From positions 34,877,336 through 34,941,335 of the forward strand of contig OZ038433.1 in the NCBI GenBank assembly GCA_964036275.1: a stretch of 64,000 bases of DNA. Direction: 5' to 3'. A model generated the notes under the pieces. That model was not told the DNA's origin. It ran no database searches and saw only the letters and a list, made by a program, of their open reading frames with translations. The DNA is from Litoditis marina (taxonomy: Eukaryota; Nematoda; Chromadorea; Rhabditida; Rhabditidae). Position numbers and translations under genes: made by a program. Positions 25,201 through 39,800 of the stretch are shown here, piece by piece; positions within the stretch are counted from its first letter, which is position 1, and each line of letters starts with the position of its first letter.

Positions 25201-28108
25201 CAAAATTTGGGCAGCGCTTCGCCTCACCTCGCAAAAGTAACAATCAATTGAAAATTTGGGCAGCAATTCCCCTAAGGAAATGACTTTACCAGCAATTCAA
25301 CTGGGTGCTTACTTAGCGGGGGTCGGCGGCAGTACTTACGGTTTCACTTCAACCTAGTACTCCACAACAAACAGTATACTGATTCCCGTTCTCTTCACAG
25401 GTCACAGTGTTACTACGTCTCGCTTTACAATACGCAGCCAAAGGGGTGTCGATCTCTTCGTACAAGAGACTTTGTAGACGACAATGAACAATATCCGAAT
25501 CCAACGATCGCAACCAATATTCTCCAATGATCGATCGTTCCAGGGAATCCAAACTTACCAGTAACTTACCAGTAAATGCAACGAGAGTTTTGCCTATCCT
25601 GATCGCCAATTATGTTGTAACCCTCGTACTCACGAAGTCACAACGATTAGGTATTTTAGGCGATACGTTAGCCTTTTGAATATAACACAACAAAACACTA
25701 ACTAGACTAGGTTTATTATGAATATAAAAAAGACAATACAATAAAGCCTTGATACCTGACTGGGAGAGACAGAATAGAATACTAGCCTAGTGGCCAGACT
25801 GCTCACTAGCTAGACAGCTTACAATACTAACCATGCTCGCTGCTTTGTACACGTAAGCAGACGAGGAAACGTAACACGTTAACAGGGTAGCAGACTTATG
25901 CTAATGAGCGTAGACATGAGATGCAATGAGATGATACGTGATAATGGTTCACATATCCAACATAAGTGTATGGTTTTTTTCTGTTCTGTAAGACAATTCA
26001 TCTGCATGGTTAGTTCATAGCGTTGCGAAGTTGTAATGAAGTTAGTTATTATCACTCTCAGCTGAAAAGTTTTTAGGCTTGGCTCTCATATACGCGTGCA
26101 AAATGGGATACATCTGAGGATCCGTGGCAGCTGGACCCGCATCTACGTTGTCCGTTTGACGAACAATTACGACGAATACGCAAGAGGGAGAAACTGCAAA
26201 GATCTCAGGTGTGATTTGCATATTTCATTGTCGAATCTTCGATTTGTGAATTTGTGTTTTTCTGATTTCAGTAGATATGGATATGCCTCCATTTCCGATA
26301 ATACGTTTTTTAGGTTGTACGTTTTTCTGATTTCAGTAGATATAGATATGCCTCCATCTACGATAATACGTTTTTTTAGGTTGTACGTTTTTTTCTTATT
26401 TCAGTTGATATAGATATACCTCCATTTCCGATAATACGATTTTTTAGGTTATCGAAGCTCGCAAAAAAGCTGTGACTGAGAGGGATGTCTTGATAGCATC
26501 TTCGAGAAGTATATCTCGCGCGGAAGTTACCGAGAGCTCATTCGAAGACTTTTGCGGGAACCTCAAGTTGAAATATGATTTGTTCACCATGCCGACCGCC
26601 GGATCTACAAAGGGAAGCGTGGTACGTGGTTTTTCAGTTTACTGATGTGGCGCCAATTGTGTGCGATTCTTTTTGAATTGTGTGTCGTGGTAGTCACTAA
26701 TATCTACAAATATGGACAACTTTCTTCATAATCTACTAGGTAACAGTTTCAGTTTCCATGTAGTTATCTCTTTTTTGTGAAGGTGCCACAACGGGATTCT
26801 CCGGCAATGTGGAAGTCTCGTCTGAATTTCTATTCTAACTGGCTGGACGATTTGGATTCTAAATTTAAATATGAAGTACAGAAGACTGCGGGATCAATAC
26901 AGGAGATTGGTTTCAAGTGAGCTTTGTTTTCATCGTTCACTAAAAAATCCTCAAACACGCTTCACGCAACGTTGCACAGCGAGCCGTGAAATTTAAATTG
27001 TGGCTTATTTTTATTGAAGAAGGATGCTTGTAACTTAGAACATGGAAAGTTCCGAAGTCCTCACTTTACTAAAATTCTCTAAATTTTCATATCGTTCAGT
27101 TCGGTACTGAGTTTTTTTTTAGAATTATTGAAGTACAAATAGGGAAGAAAAGACCAGATGTATTGGTTTGCAGTTCAATCGATGCTCCGGATACAAGTGG
27201 CCCGTCGAGGTCGCCCGACTCTGAAGAACGTCCAGAGTGTGCCTTGAACTCCGATGAGTTATCCACTCTGTCGACTATACAGTCTACAAGTTACAATACG
27301 ACACAACCACAGGTAATGATGTCTCTCTTAGGACTTTCATTTTCACAATTGAGTTTTTGCGAAACATAAACCATCATGGATGGATATAAACGGGCTCAAT
27401 CTGCGGGAAAGTTTGCCGCTTCTTTAAATTCTTCCTTTTTTGTAGATTGCATTGACAATTGAGCTCAAACTTGTTCATGTTCTGCTCAGCAGCCGCCGTT
27501 TGTCCAAGCTCGCTTTTCAACGTGACTTGTCAGTGTCACCTACGAAACTATATATTTCAGGTGGAGGGGGCGGCATCTCTGAATGAGGAATTCAGTAGAC
27601 CTATTCCTTCCGGACAAATGAAAGAACCTCACTTGGTTTGTGTTGATGCGAGTTTGCATATTGCATTCCATTCAGTATATTTCGTTTCACGATCAACTGT
27701 ATTATAAAATCAGCTTGTCATAACAACAAGGTTTCATGGAGAAACTGAAGAAATTCTCTTCGCATGAATTGCCTTTTGATTTTGTCTTGTTTGTAGATGG
27801 TTGCAACTTTTACTTGAGGCATTTGCAATAAATTATAAATTAAATGCGTATTTTACAATGTTGTGTGTTAGTGGACATTTCCTATTATTTATTCTATTAT
27901 GTGTCATTTCCAGGACGATTTGGGTGACGTGGTTACAACCAGTGAAGCTAATGATTATAATGAGTATCAGTCTGAGGTAGAAGATGGCCTGACATTTCAA
28001 CCTACTGTGGACACCTTGTCCGAATTAGCAACCTCTTACCGTCGGAATGTGGATTTTAATATCGTTTTCAGCAGTTATCTTACCCTTATGAACAATTTCA
28101 CCCGGTGA
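16251..28108 (+). CDS. mel-46: MEL-46/DDX20 (Gemin3): DEAD-box RNA helicase
   Basis: Twenty exons: 16251-16431, 16685-16865, 17786-17977, 18312-18436, 18804-18936, 19293-19434, 19874-19979, 20254-20420, 20652-20761, 21034-21118, 21352-21485, 21713-21823, 21982-22083, 22326-22452, 26077-26208, 26448-26621, 26783-26916, 27123-27312, 27561-27635, 27914-28108; 2796 bases, 931 aa. Gemin3 is the helicase of the SMN complex that loads Sm rings on snRNAs; C. elegans MEL-46 is maternally required. Motifs: Q ([10 protein letters not shown]), I SGTGKT (68-73), Ia PTREIA, GG (125-126), DEAD (170-173), SAT (201-203), ARGID (320-324), [12 protein letters not shown] (345-354). GGTPLS and NLFSCLP-like spacing are DDX20-typical. 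The tail beyond residue 360 is charged and has no motif that I recognise. Motif VI has Ala where Gly is usual. Intron 14 carries a retrotransposon. Confidence 0.92.
16898..17595. mobile_element. hAT-like non-autonomous element in mel-46 intron 2
   Basis: This 698 bp element has inverted termini CATACACCGCCAG and (reverse-complemented) CATACACCACCAA. It is flanked by a perfect 8 bp duplication GTGAGACT (16890-16897 and 17596-17603). Subterminal arms containing CCGACTGTCGG and CCCGACATGTCGCGACG are also inverted (about 17048-17090 against 17393-17445). No transposase ORF. Confidence 0.85.
22463..22814 (-). repeat. 3' LTR (left copy)
   Basis: Starts TGTTGTAACC and ends ATATCCAACA on the plus strand; 352 bp. 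It differs from the right copy by a T/G change and an extra AG in the GACAGAGCTT segment. Confidence 0.95.
22930..25122 (-). CDS. Gag-protease-integrase-remnant polyprotein of the retrotransposon
   Basis: This single 730-aa ORF begins MPKTKEDD. It has a Gln/Glu-rich coiled-coil-like N-terminus, a gag-type region, two CX2C zinc knuckles ([14 protein letters not shown], about 296-309, then a degenerate second), and an aspartic protease LDTGSDIT (about 381-388) followed by the usual CHFKI..LCGLEWI block. After that the frame passes directly to an integrase-core remnant ([17 protein letters not shown], about 578-600; SSQFTSEKF, about 650). Reverse transcriptase, RNase H and the integrase HHCC finger are absent. 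In the integrase core the first catalytic Asp position reads Asn, and the DNG before SQFTS is lost, so integration activity is not expected. Gag and protease look intact. Confidence 0.9.
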   Translation of the reverse strand: MPKTKEDDKDENNMQELLLKLLQGQQEQLKRQEERQEEQFKQQEKRMQLLEDILLERRTEPGSVASLPVVSGTTRLMADLSGRLAVFNFDPECDQTFSRWYERYGEVLTVDGERLDDKSKVRLLVGKLSTDVFDRYTKQILPKSTADVTFDETIKILREMFDVRTSVFSTRYHCLKIEKKDTEDYMEYTGRVNEQCEKAKLQELDKDGLKALLWIYGLKSNRDAELRQRLLMFLDRKHSDQKTVTLHDLYKECDLWLNIKREAKMVETGAQDVNMVRTRNDSGDSNDTTRHSELLCWNCGKGGHISRKCQSKKWNCGKCQGSGHKPEFCERSKKYRTGVRDVRTRVNNSVIVESHSPRKLVNVVRRYLPVQVNGYKLEMQLDTGSDITMMSVSDWKRIGSPDLERSRMRVIDAKGDSMVVLGRLKCHFKINSTNGTGYAYVSKAESLCGLEWIAQDEKMSHHLSKMADMCEIEDLGTAENLESPTKDSGQTINGGNGIMETFRREEFSVENKARGSSINPVIPQQKVSGVSTAWSAETGGYCTSAPRRVCQSVKELSGPRKERHTDIDLTKPKSVWRKVTVNVIGPMNGTSYLVAEDMEEKWPVVARMTDIRSKSTIRTLKELFKSIGQNPETVVTSLSSQFTSEKFRVGCVEAGWVTEYVDPETKITEGRLAGQLLKELQNCRLSASELSPEMVNKMRKAYILSWRKEEEEMNSFPCRVDEEELVRAKD
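25613..25962 (-). repeat. 5' LTR (right copy)
   Basis: 350 bp, same TG..CA ends. In the element's orientation (minus strand) it lies upstream of the gag start, so it should hold the promoter. The 5' leader runs from 25612 to 25123. Confidence 0.95.
26258..26447. repeat. Three tandem ~64 bp units carrying splice-acceptor-like ends
   Basis: The unit occurs three times in mel-46 intron 15. Each begins with a TTTCTGATTTCAG-like and ends with a TTTTTTTAG|GTT acceptor-like sequence. Only the last, at 26446-26447, continues the reading frame. Confidence 0.85.
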
Positions 28109-28500
28109 CAAGTATTACGAATAGTTGCTGGTATGTAGAATGATAGTTTCTATTTTGTTAACATTAATACGATTGATCCTATTGAGGAATGTTGTCATGT
28201 TATGTGAATTATATTAAATACGGTTATTAGGATATTTAATCAGTTTGTACGAATGTACTGTTTGATGTTCGTGCTTTCTGTGTATTTCAATTCAGTTCAG
28301 AATATATTGTCACAGCATTTCTGGTTCATTTCACCTCGAGGGCATTGAGTTTTTAAACTCAAATTATTATCTGGTTTTCCGTACCTGTATGTTTTATTCA
28401 TGGACGTACAGCATTTATGCGTTTTCTCCCAATTGCCGTGTGATTGTGTAACTAACCCATGTCGAAACATTTTATAACCGCCCAATTTTTAGGTATAATC
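28109..28500. other. mel-46 to map-2 intergenic region
   Basis: This 392 bp stretch has no ORF and ends in an AATTTTTAG acceptor-like sequence 8 bases before the map-2 ATG. The short head-to-tail spacing and that acceptor are compatible with a two-gene operon and SL2-type trans-splicing, but a separate promoter cannot be excluded. Confidence 0.5.
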
Positions 28501-32799
<4,299 letters not shown>

Positions 32800-33727
32800 A
32801 CGACTGCATGCACCGTTATTACTAAATGAGATGTTTTCTAAAAATGTTACTTTTCTTACTTAGTTGCTTAGTTCTGGTTTTTTGTTTACTGTATCTTTTG
32901 TTGAGTTTGTGTTGCCACTATAATGAATGTAGAAAACATTTTGGCTATATTATTTTTCCTCGACCGCAAAAAATGAAATTTGAGCTGTGAAGTCAGAACG
33001 AATTAGTAAATAGTCCTTGAAAGTTGTATGAAAAGAAAGAGAGAAGAGATTATAGAGAAAGGTGGGGTCAGACAGTATGCGACAGAATAAATCCGTACAA
33101 GATACGGAGCTACAAAATGATTATGTACAAATCGGCTCAACAAGTAATCTTGGAGTAGTATCTAATTGAAAAAAACATGATTCCTATTTTGACAACATGA
33201 TTGTGGTTTATAACTAGGGTTGTTAATCCAGTTGAAAATTTCGAGTTTTTCAAGTTTTGAGAAAAACCGAGTTTTTCGAGTTTCGAGTTATTCGAGTTTT
33301 GGGAATTTCGAGTTCGAGTTTATTGCGTTTCGAAAAAAACCGAGTTTTCGAGTTTCGAGTTGAACTCGAAAAACTCGAATTTCGAGTTTGGTCGTTAAGT
33401 TTCAGGACTTTATCGAACCAAAAAAATGAGAATTTTTTGAGAAATTCTGATTTTTTTCACATGATTACGCGAGAATCGTGAAAAAGATCTCTCTTTGTCT
33501 CTCATTCCTGACTTGAAACGAATCCAAACTCGAACTTTTCGAGTTTTCAAAAATTTCGAATTTTTCGAGTTTCGAGTTATTCGAGTTTTGGAAATTTCGA
33601 GTTTTTCGAGTTCGAGTTTCTTGCGGTTTATAAAAAACCGAGTTTTTCGAGTTTCGAGTCGAACTCGAAACTCGAAATTTCGAAATTCGAGTTCGGCTTC
33701 AACAACCCTATTTATAACGTAACGAAT
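32800..33727. other. map-2 to next gene, mostly MITE
   Basis: No exon is seen in 32800-33214. 33215-33710 is a hAT-like MITE. The next start codon follows 17 bases after the MITE's end. Confidence 0.5.
33215..33710. mobile_element. hAT-like MITE, TAGGGTTGTT family, copy 2
   Basis: Termini TAGGGTTGTT and AACAACCCTA; perfect 8 bp duplication TTTATAAC (33207-33214 and 33711-33718); 496 bp. The interior consists of many TTTTCGAGTTTCGAGTT words. It is longer than copy 1 but clearly the same family. Confidence 0.9.
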
Positions 33728-36675
33728 ATGTGGAAAATTTGTGCCGAACTTTTAGATGCGTACCTCATGTTGCCACGAAAACTCAACGTGAATCTTCTCG
33801 GAATGTTCTCACGGCGTTTGCAGGTGAATATTTTATTTCTACGAAGAGAAGAACTGGACAGGTTGGTTTCGAAGTCGAGCTGTTCCTTTACTCGTTTTAA
33901 TCACTTGAGAAAGTCTAAATTCAGATTTTCTAGATCCCATCCATGAAGGATGAAACATTCTGGCTATAATTGTATTTTACTAACATCGCTTGTGGAAAGA
34001 AGAGACCTCATCTACTCAGGTATATTTTCGGGAAAATTGAAGTATCGCCCCCCACTTTAGTTGAGCCCCCCCCCCCGTAGCACTTCAACCCCCCACCCAA
34101 GCTAAAACCTGAAAATCTAGGAGAGGGGGGGGGGTCAAAAACCAACTTCGACATTTACTATTTACCCCCCACATGGGTCGGCGGGGGGTAGAACTTCAAT
34201 GTTGGGGGGGGGGGGGTCAAACTTCAACGACTGGGGGCTGTACTTCAATACCGGAAAAGTTTACTTTTTACCCCCCACCCTCAAACTTTTGTATTACGTT
34301 TGGGGTATTGAATTGTTTTTTTTTATTTGTTGGGGGGGGGGGACAAACTACAATTCCCCAAACACACTACAACTTCAGAAAGGTGGGGGGTAAAAAGTCA
34401 ATGTTCCCATATTTTGCTTCACAATACGCAAGTGAGGCTTTTAGGAGTTTTTTTACACTTTCCTGGAATTTATTGTGGTGAGGATTAATCCGTTCAGACT
34501 ATGTTTGTGCTACTTGCTTAAACCGTTCTTTAGAAGATTGGAATTGTATTTTCCGAGTATCCAGGAACAGAAACTGAAAAAATAGAAACTGAGTATTAAA
34601 CGACCAAGCTCAGTTAATAAACTGGTTCTCAAAGATCCCCAAGGACTATCTATCGAGTTCCACGTTTTTCAAATAGCCTCGAATAGTGTGCTTTCATTGT
34701 AAATATTTAAATTCGTGGAAAACACTTAGCGGAAGGTCAATTTGGGAATCTGCATTCCTTGAGCATAACCTATGATTTTTACGTCGTTGTAGGAACCAGA
34801 AGTTTTCGCAGTTTACGCCAGCTGAAAATTGAGGCGAAACATAGATATGTGAACCGAAGAGAACTACTGGAGAAGACTAGACTCTACAAAATCGCCTCAC
34901 TAACAAAACTCAAAACACTGATTGCAAGTTAGTGTTTTCAAAATGTTTTTTATCCAAATGATTTTTTGATTTGGCATTGAAAAGTTTTGAGTTAATAAGG
35001 AGTGTTTGTAGATCATCTTGTTGAACCTGGTGTTTTCACCACAGAGAATAATATGTAAACTTTAAAGGTTAGGTGAAAACCGTTGTTCCATTCAGCCATT
35101 TCTGATGAGAAGTTTCCATATGTCGTTCAACGAAAATGCACAAGTCCCAAAATCTTAGGAGCTCGGACTTGATAAAGTGGTGGTGTTTCGTAGAACACTA
35201 GGTTGTTTTCATCTCCATAATAAAACGTCGTTCAGGGCTCCTCTACATTGTCTCATTCGCCACCTGTCTGAGTTGTGCGGTAACCATAATGGTACTCGGA
35301 CAGAAGATTCGCGTCAATCATAAGAGATCCAGGCAGCATGACCAAGTCGCGCCTCAGGTCAAATGGTCACATTTGAACATGTAGGTGACTCTCTTTGTTC
35401 ATGAGTTGTTATCTACATAAACAAAGCTACAGCTCTTAATAAACCTAGAACCCCTAAGGGGTAGAGCGGCGATACGCTATCTACGAACATCGGAAATGTA
35501 AAATCGTTTAGGTGAGCTAGAGCAGTGTGAGTGACATCTCTCACTATACCAGAGTGAATAGATTCATACCTAGGTAGGGTTCACTCCTTCTAAAACAAGT
35601 CCATTATTTTCCTATCATTGACGGTCTAAACTGCCCTATCCCGGTATGTTTGTAGCCCTTGCAAATTTCCGGTCGAGAACCGTAAGCGACGTTGTGAATA
35701 AAGAAACTACAACCAAGATTCGATTATTGCATAAATAACATTCACTACAACCGAGCCGTAGAGGACTGTGTGGCTCACATAAATGAAGCACACAGAAATA
35801 CGGAAACAAGCACTTACGCATTCAAAATTTCAAAACCACGGGAAAATATCCGGGTTATCAGAAGTTACCCTGAATTAGACCGTGCATTCACTAGCACGTT
35901 TAGCGCCACACGGAACTCGCAATTTCAGGAATGGTATTGATTTGGAGAAATTTGAGAGAGTCTACCTGAGAACTGACAATGTGAGTTTTGACACAAAGAA
36001 TTATTCCATTGTGTATCATATGCTGCATTGCTTATCAATATATTTCAGATCAATTCAATCGAACGCATCGTTTTTCTGCGGGAGCGATTTTTCGTGATTC
36101 TGAAGAATGCAGCACACATTGATGGCGAAAAAGTGAGACAGCTATTTACCGTTTACTTGTAAGTTTTGTTGTCCTGTCAGTGGATTAAGTTGTTACCCGA
36201 AGTGGCCAAAGTGTGGGAGAGTTGACATAGTTGGACAGTTATTTTTATGTCCAATGCTTCACATGATATCATACTTTACATGCTTTTAGCATCATCGAAA
36301 CATACTTCGCCTAAAGTAACTGTACTGTGTCGAAAACGATTGTTGACGATCTGAAAGAACAACCTCAGAGGCATTTAATCGCCGTTTCGAAAAAGTAGAG
36401 ACGGAATTTAACGCAACCCGAACACCAATTCAGAGCCGTTTCGAAGAAGAACTATATGTATTTCCGAGTTGTTTATACTCATTTATCCAGAATGTTGCGT
36501 ACAACTGCAATCTTTCTTGTAATGAACATATCGAACTTTGCAGGTCCTTGACCGGGTGGTCGTAGTGAAACTGGAGATGAACTCTCCCGCCTCTCGTCTC
36601 TTCAGAAAGCGACTTCTGACCGCTATTCGCGAGAACTCTGCCGACGTACCCATCCGATATTTTGTGCATGAATGA
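33728..36675 (+). CDS. Unrecognised single-helix membrane protein
   Basis: Exons 33728-33861, 34812-34927, 35236-35380, 35929-35980, 36049-36132 and 36544-36675 join to 663 bases (220 aa) with all phases closing. I do not recognise the family. The N-terminal ~80 residues are basic and helical (LRREELDSLRQLKIEAK region). One hydrophobic segment follows (LLYIVSFATCLSCAVTIMVL, about 85-104), then a basic stretch and a C-terminal part that ends VPIRYFVHE. Two donors compete at the fifth exon; only the GTGAGA at 36133 keeps the final exon in frame. The first exon is the weakest part, since its join to exon 2 rests on phase and composition only. Intron 1 contains a G/C homopolymer region, and a MITE abuts the start. 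Confidence 0.6.
34044..34400. repeat. C-run/G-run inverted region
   Basis: Runs of 6 to 14 C or G recur about a dozen times (for example 34067-34079, 34125-34134, 34203-34216, 34331-34342) between AACTTCAA/TTGAAGT words. TTTACTTTTTACCCCCCACC (34259-34278) has its reverse complement near 34381-34400. Strong potential for G-quadruplex or hairpin formation. Confidence 0.8.
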
Positions 36676-36819
36676 ATACATCAATCACCCATTACAATTT
36701 TTTCTCCAGAACAGTGCACAAATCAATATATGTTTATTAGGCTCAAATGCATTTTTACAAACTTTACAAAATGTTTACAATGGTTAACAATAATTGTGAT
36801 GTTATCCGCGAACAAGCGA

Positions 36820-39800
36820 TCAGTCGGTCTCAATAGCCTCTCCGGTCTTCTTCAGCGCTCCACCTGAACAAGGAGATAGAGTCATATCGGTCAGAGCAGA
36901 ATTGGTATACTTCGAACTTGTGATGCTAATATTTCAAGAATTGTTTTTCCCATGGTATAAAAAGATGTGAAACTACTTTTAGAAAGACAACCAATTCAAT
37001 CTCATTCAACGTTATATTATTTTATCATGAAAATCCCACGAACAAATTTCCTTGCTACAATCTCAGAAGTTCACGAGCTACTCACGAATATCACGAGAAG
37101 TGCGTATATATTGCTCACAAGGTATCTCATGAGTTTTTTGAACAATTTCCACCGCGCTAGTATAACACTCACCAACATTGTCGCGCACGGAAGTAGCAGC
37201 ATCATCTGAAACACATAGCAGTTTGGTGTAGTTCCAGAATTTTTCTCACATTTTCTTCGACCGTTACAGTATAAATTAAACACATATAGAGAGTGACCAG
37301 AACCGAGTTTGATGAATTTTGGCCAAAAACATACGGGATCAAACTACAAATACAGCGACATAGGGTCAATAACACCGTATACACTTGTAGAAGTAAACTA
37401 TACTCCTCAGTAATGTTCTTAGAGCGAAACGTCGTCAGTACGAACCTATTTTTATTGGTAATTTGTCAATATTAAGCTGTTTTACAGGTTTTACGCGACC
37501 TTTGAACCTTTGAATTAAACTTGTATCATACTGAAATATCAACCTTCACAATAACGTACCAGCTGTTTCGGCTACAGCCTCTCCCGCATTCTTGGCTCCA
37601 TCCACGGTTTCTGCGCCGGCTCCAACTAAAAAATCAATAAACTGATCAATAAAAATCCATAACGTGGAACACAGGAACTTTCTGATAAGTGTTCTGCACT
37701 CTCACTGGGTGTGTTTTGTGCAATTTTCCATAACCAAATTCTGATTGAAGTTGCGATAGTTTTATTATATTCTGTGGTGATCACCGATAACAGAGTCACA
37801 GCAGTACAAAAATTGTTGGGTTGTTGATGAAAAACTCGGATGTTCTAGATGAGCGAATAAAAAAGGACTTGTGAAATTGAATACCTTGGTGGAGCACTCA
37901 ACATCAAAACACCAATAAGGATTCATAACAAATTCATATAGTTCGTTTCACCCATCGATAGCAGTCAGCCATGCTGGCCGAGCGCACCCTATATTGCAGA
38001 CGACTGATCTGGCAGCTTGCCAGTCTTTTCATTGTAAATAAAAATTCAAAAAGTGGTTCTTTTAAGATTTTCGCCAATTTTTTGTTTTCAAAAGATTACC
38101 ACCATATCGGGGAGTAATTTAAAGAACTTTTTGTGCGTTAAAATAAGCATTGAAACACGGCCTGAAAAGGTGATTGGATATCACAGTTTTTGGTTTCGCC
38201 CATCATGTTCCGATGGCCGGCTGCGTGTGGGCGCCCCGCCACCTATCGCCGCTGAGTTGAATACCCAGCTGGTGCACAATTTTGATTATGCTGATCGCTG
38301 TTGGAAGCTTTCCAACACAATTGACTCCGCCCACTAAAATCTACTGTAACTTGCTGCTATCGATGGTTGAAACGAACTATAACTGCTCACCAATAAATTC
38401 TCCAGTTTTCTGGATTCCCGTAACAATTCCGTCCTTAGCGGTCACAGCGGCTCCGGCTGAATAGAGAATAACTGGTTAGGAGTGAATGTAACTTTGGAAA
38501 AACTAGGGCATTTATTTCTATTAAACTAAAAATCAACTCAATATTCGCTGAACTTATTGCTGGTGAAGCTGGACAGACATCAATCCACTGATGAAGAGAG
38601 GGTTTGTGATGTCTGGCCGTGTTTTTTGTACGTTATATTGTAACTATTATTGTTAGTCGTGTGGTCTGAGTTCCACTTACCGACAGCTTCAGCAGCAGCG
38701 ACGGCACCGTCCTTCACTGAGGTAGCTGCGTCTCCTGAACAACACAAGAATAAATAAACTGAGAACAACTTTTTGTTTCTCGATTGAACCGTTTTAAAAT
38801 CCATTAATAATCAATAAAACTATCACATTCTACTATCAAGTCTGAATAGGCAAGCGCATGGACTAATTCATTCTAAAATGTTGAAGTAAACTTACCAATA
38901 AAGCCTCCCACGCTACGACCAGTTTCTTCCACCTTCTCCTTAGCCTCTTCAGCAGTCTCCGCTGAACAATCAATCAATACAACATCGATTTTATTTACAT
39001 ATTTGTATTTACTGTTTTCAGTCAATGAGAACTATTACCTTGGCGAATTTAGCATTCATTTACCTATGCTCAAGCATTTAAATAAACATAATTAGATCAA
39101 ATAAAATGAAGTTAACTAGAATGACGTTATTGCCTAACTGACTCCCATTCCGCTATTGGAGAACATAACCGGAAAGCTTTGGCATCGAGGTAATGCGTGC
39201 TTACACAGCGGAAAGTAAGATACACAGTAGCCTCCCGACTTTCCGTTGGCGACGACTATATCGGATCAACTCACAGATGGCGGTACCAGCCTCTCCAGCC
39301 AGTTCTGCTGCCTTATCTCTGGCTGCTTTGGCGTTCTCAGCTGAAATAGTTGAATAAGAAGTTATAGTTATATGAGTGTACTCAATAAAAGATGAACTCA
39401 AAAATCGTTCCGACTCTGATTGAAGAGTCGAAACGATTTTTGACCCTGATTCAAACAAACTGATCCAAAACAGATTTGATTGAAAAAAAAATAGTTGAAT
39501 AAGATGTTGTTTTGTTTATCCTTCCAAAATATATAGAGAATTTGTGACCCTCTTACAGCTCGCATTCCTGTAGTACAAAAATCAACGATATCTCATGCGC
39601 AGTTCTGGAGACTCGGCTCATGAGGTGATCTCATGAGTTTCAAGCAGTTCAAGATCAACTCACCAACAGTATCAGCAGCTTCTCCGGCAGTTTCCTTGAC
39701 AGACTCTGGAAAGGTGAAATTAAGTCAAATGCATAGGTGGATTTTTCAAGTAAAACATTGGTACGTCCGACCACTTTTCAAAGGAATGAACACCGGATGA

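Larger units (their letters stand above)
22463..25962 (-). mobile_element. Ty3/gypsy-like LTR retrotransposon, RT-less, antisense in mel-46 intron 14
   Basis: The 3500 bp element is complete at its ends: TG..CA LTRs at 22463-22814 and 25613-25962, a 5 bp target duplication TAAGT (22458-22462 and 25963-25967), a purine tract AAAAAGGGGAGG beside the 3' LTR (22815-22826, minus strand) and a primer-binding candidate starting TGGCGATCAGG (from 25608 leftward, 4 bases inside the 5' LTR). The LTRs differ only by about one substitution and a 2-base indel, so the insertion is young. It encodes one 730-aa protein without reverse transcriptase or RNase H, so it must be mobilised in trans, if at all. Confidence 0.95.

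Noticed and set aside
36433..36684. Minus-strand 84-codon frame opposite the last exon of the unknown membrane gene
   Set aside because: The plus frame connects by phase with four upstream exons and has a TTTGCAG acceptor.
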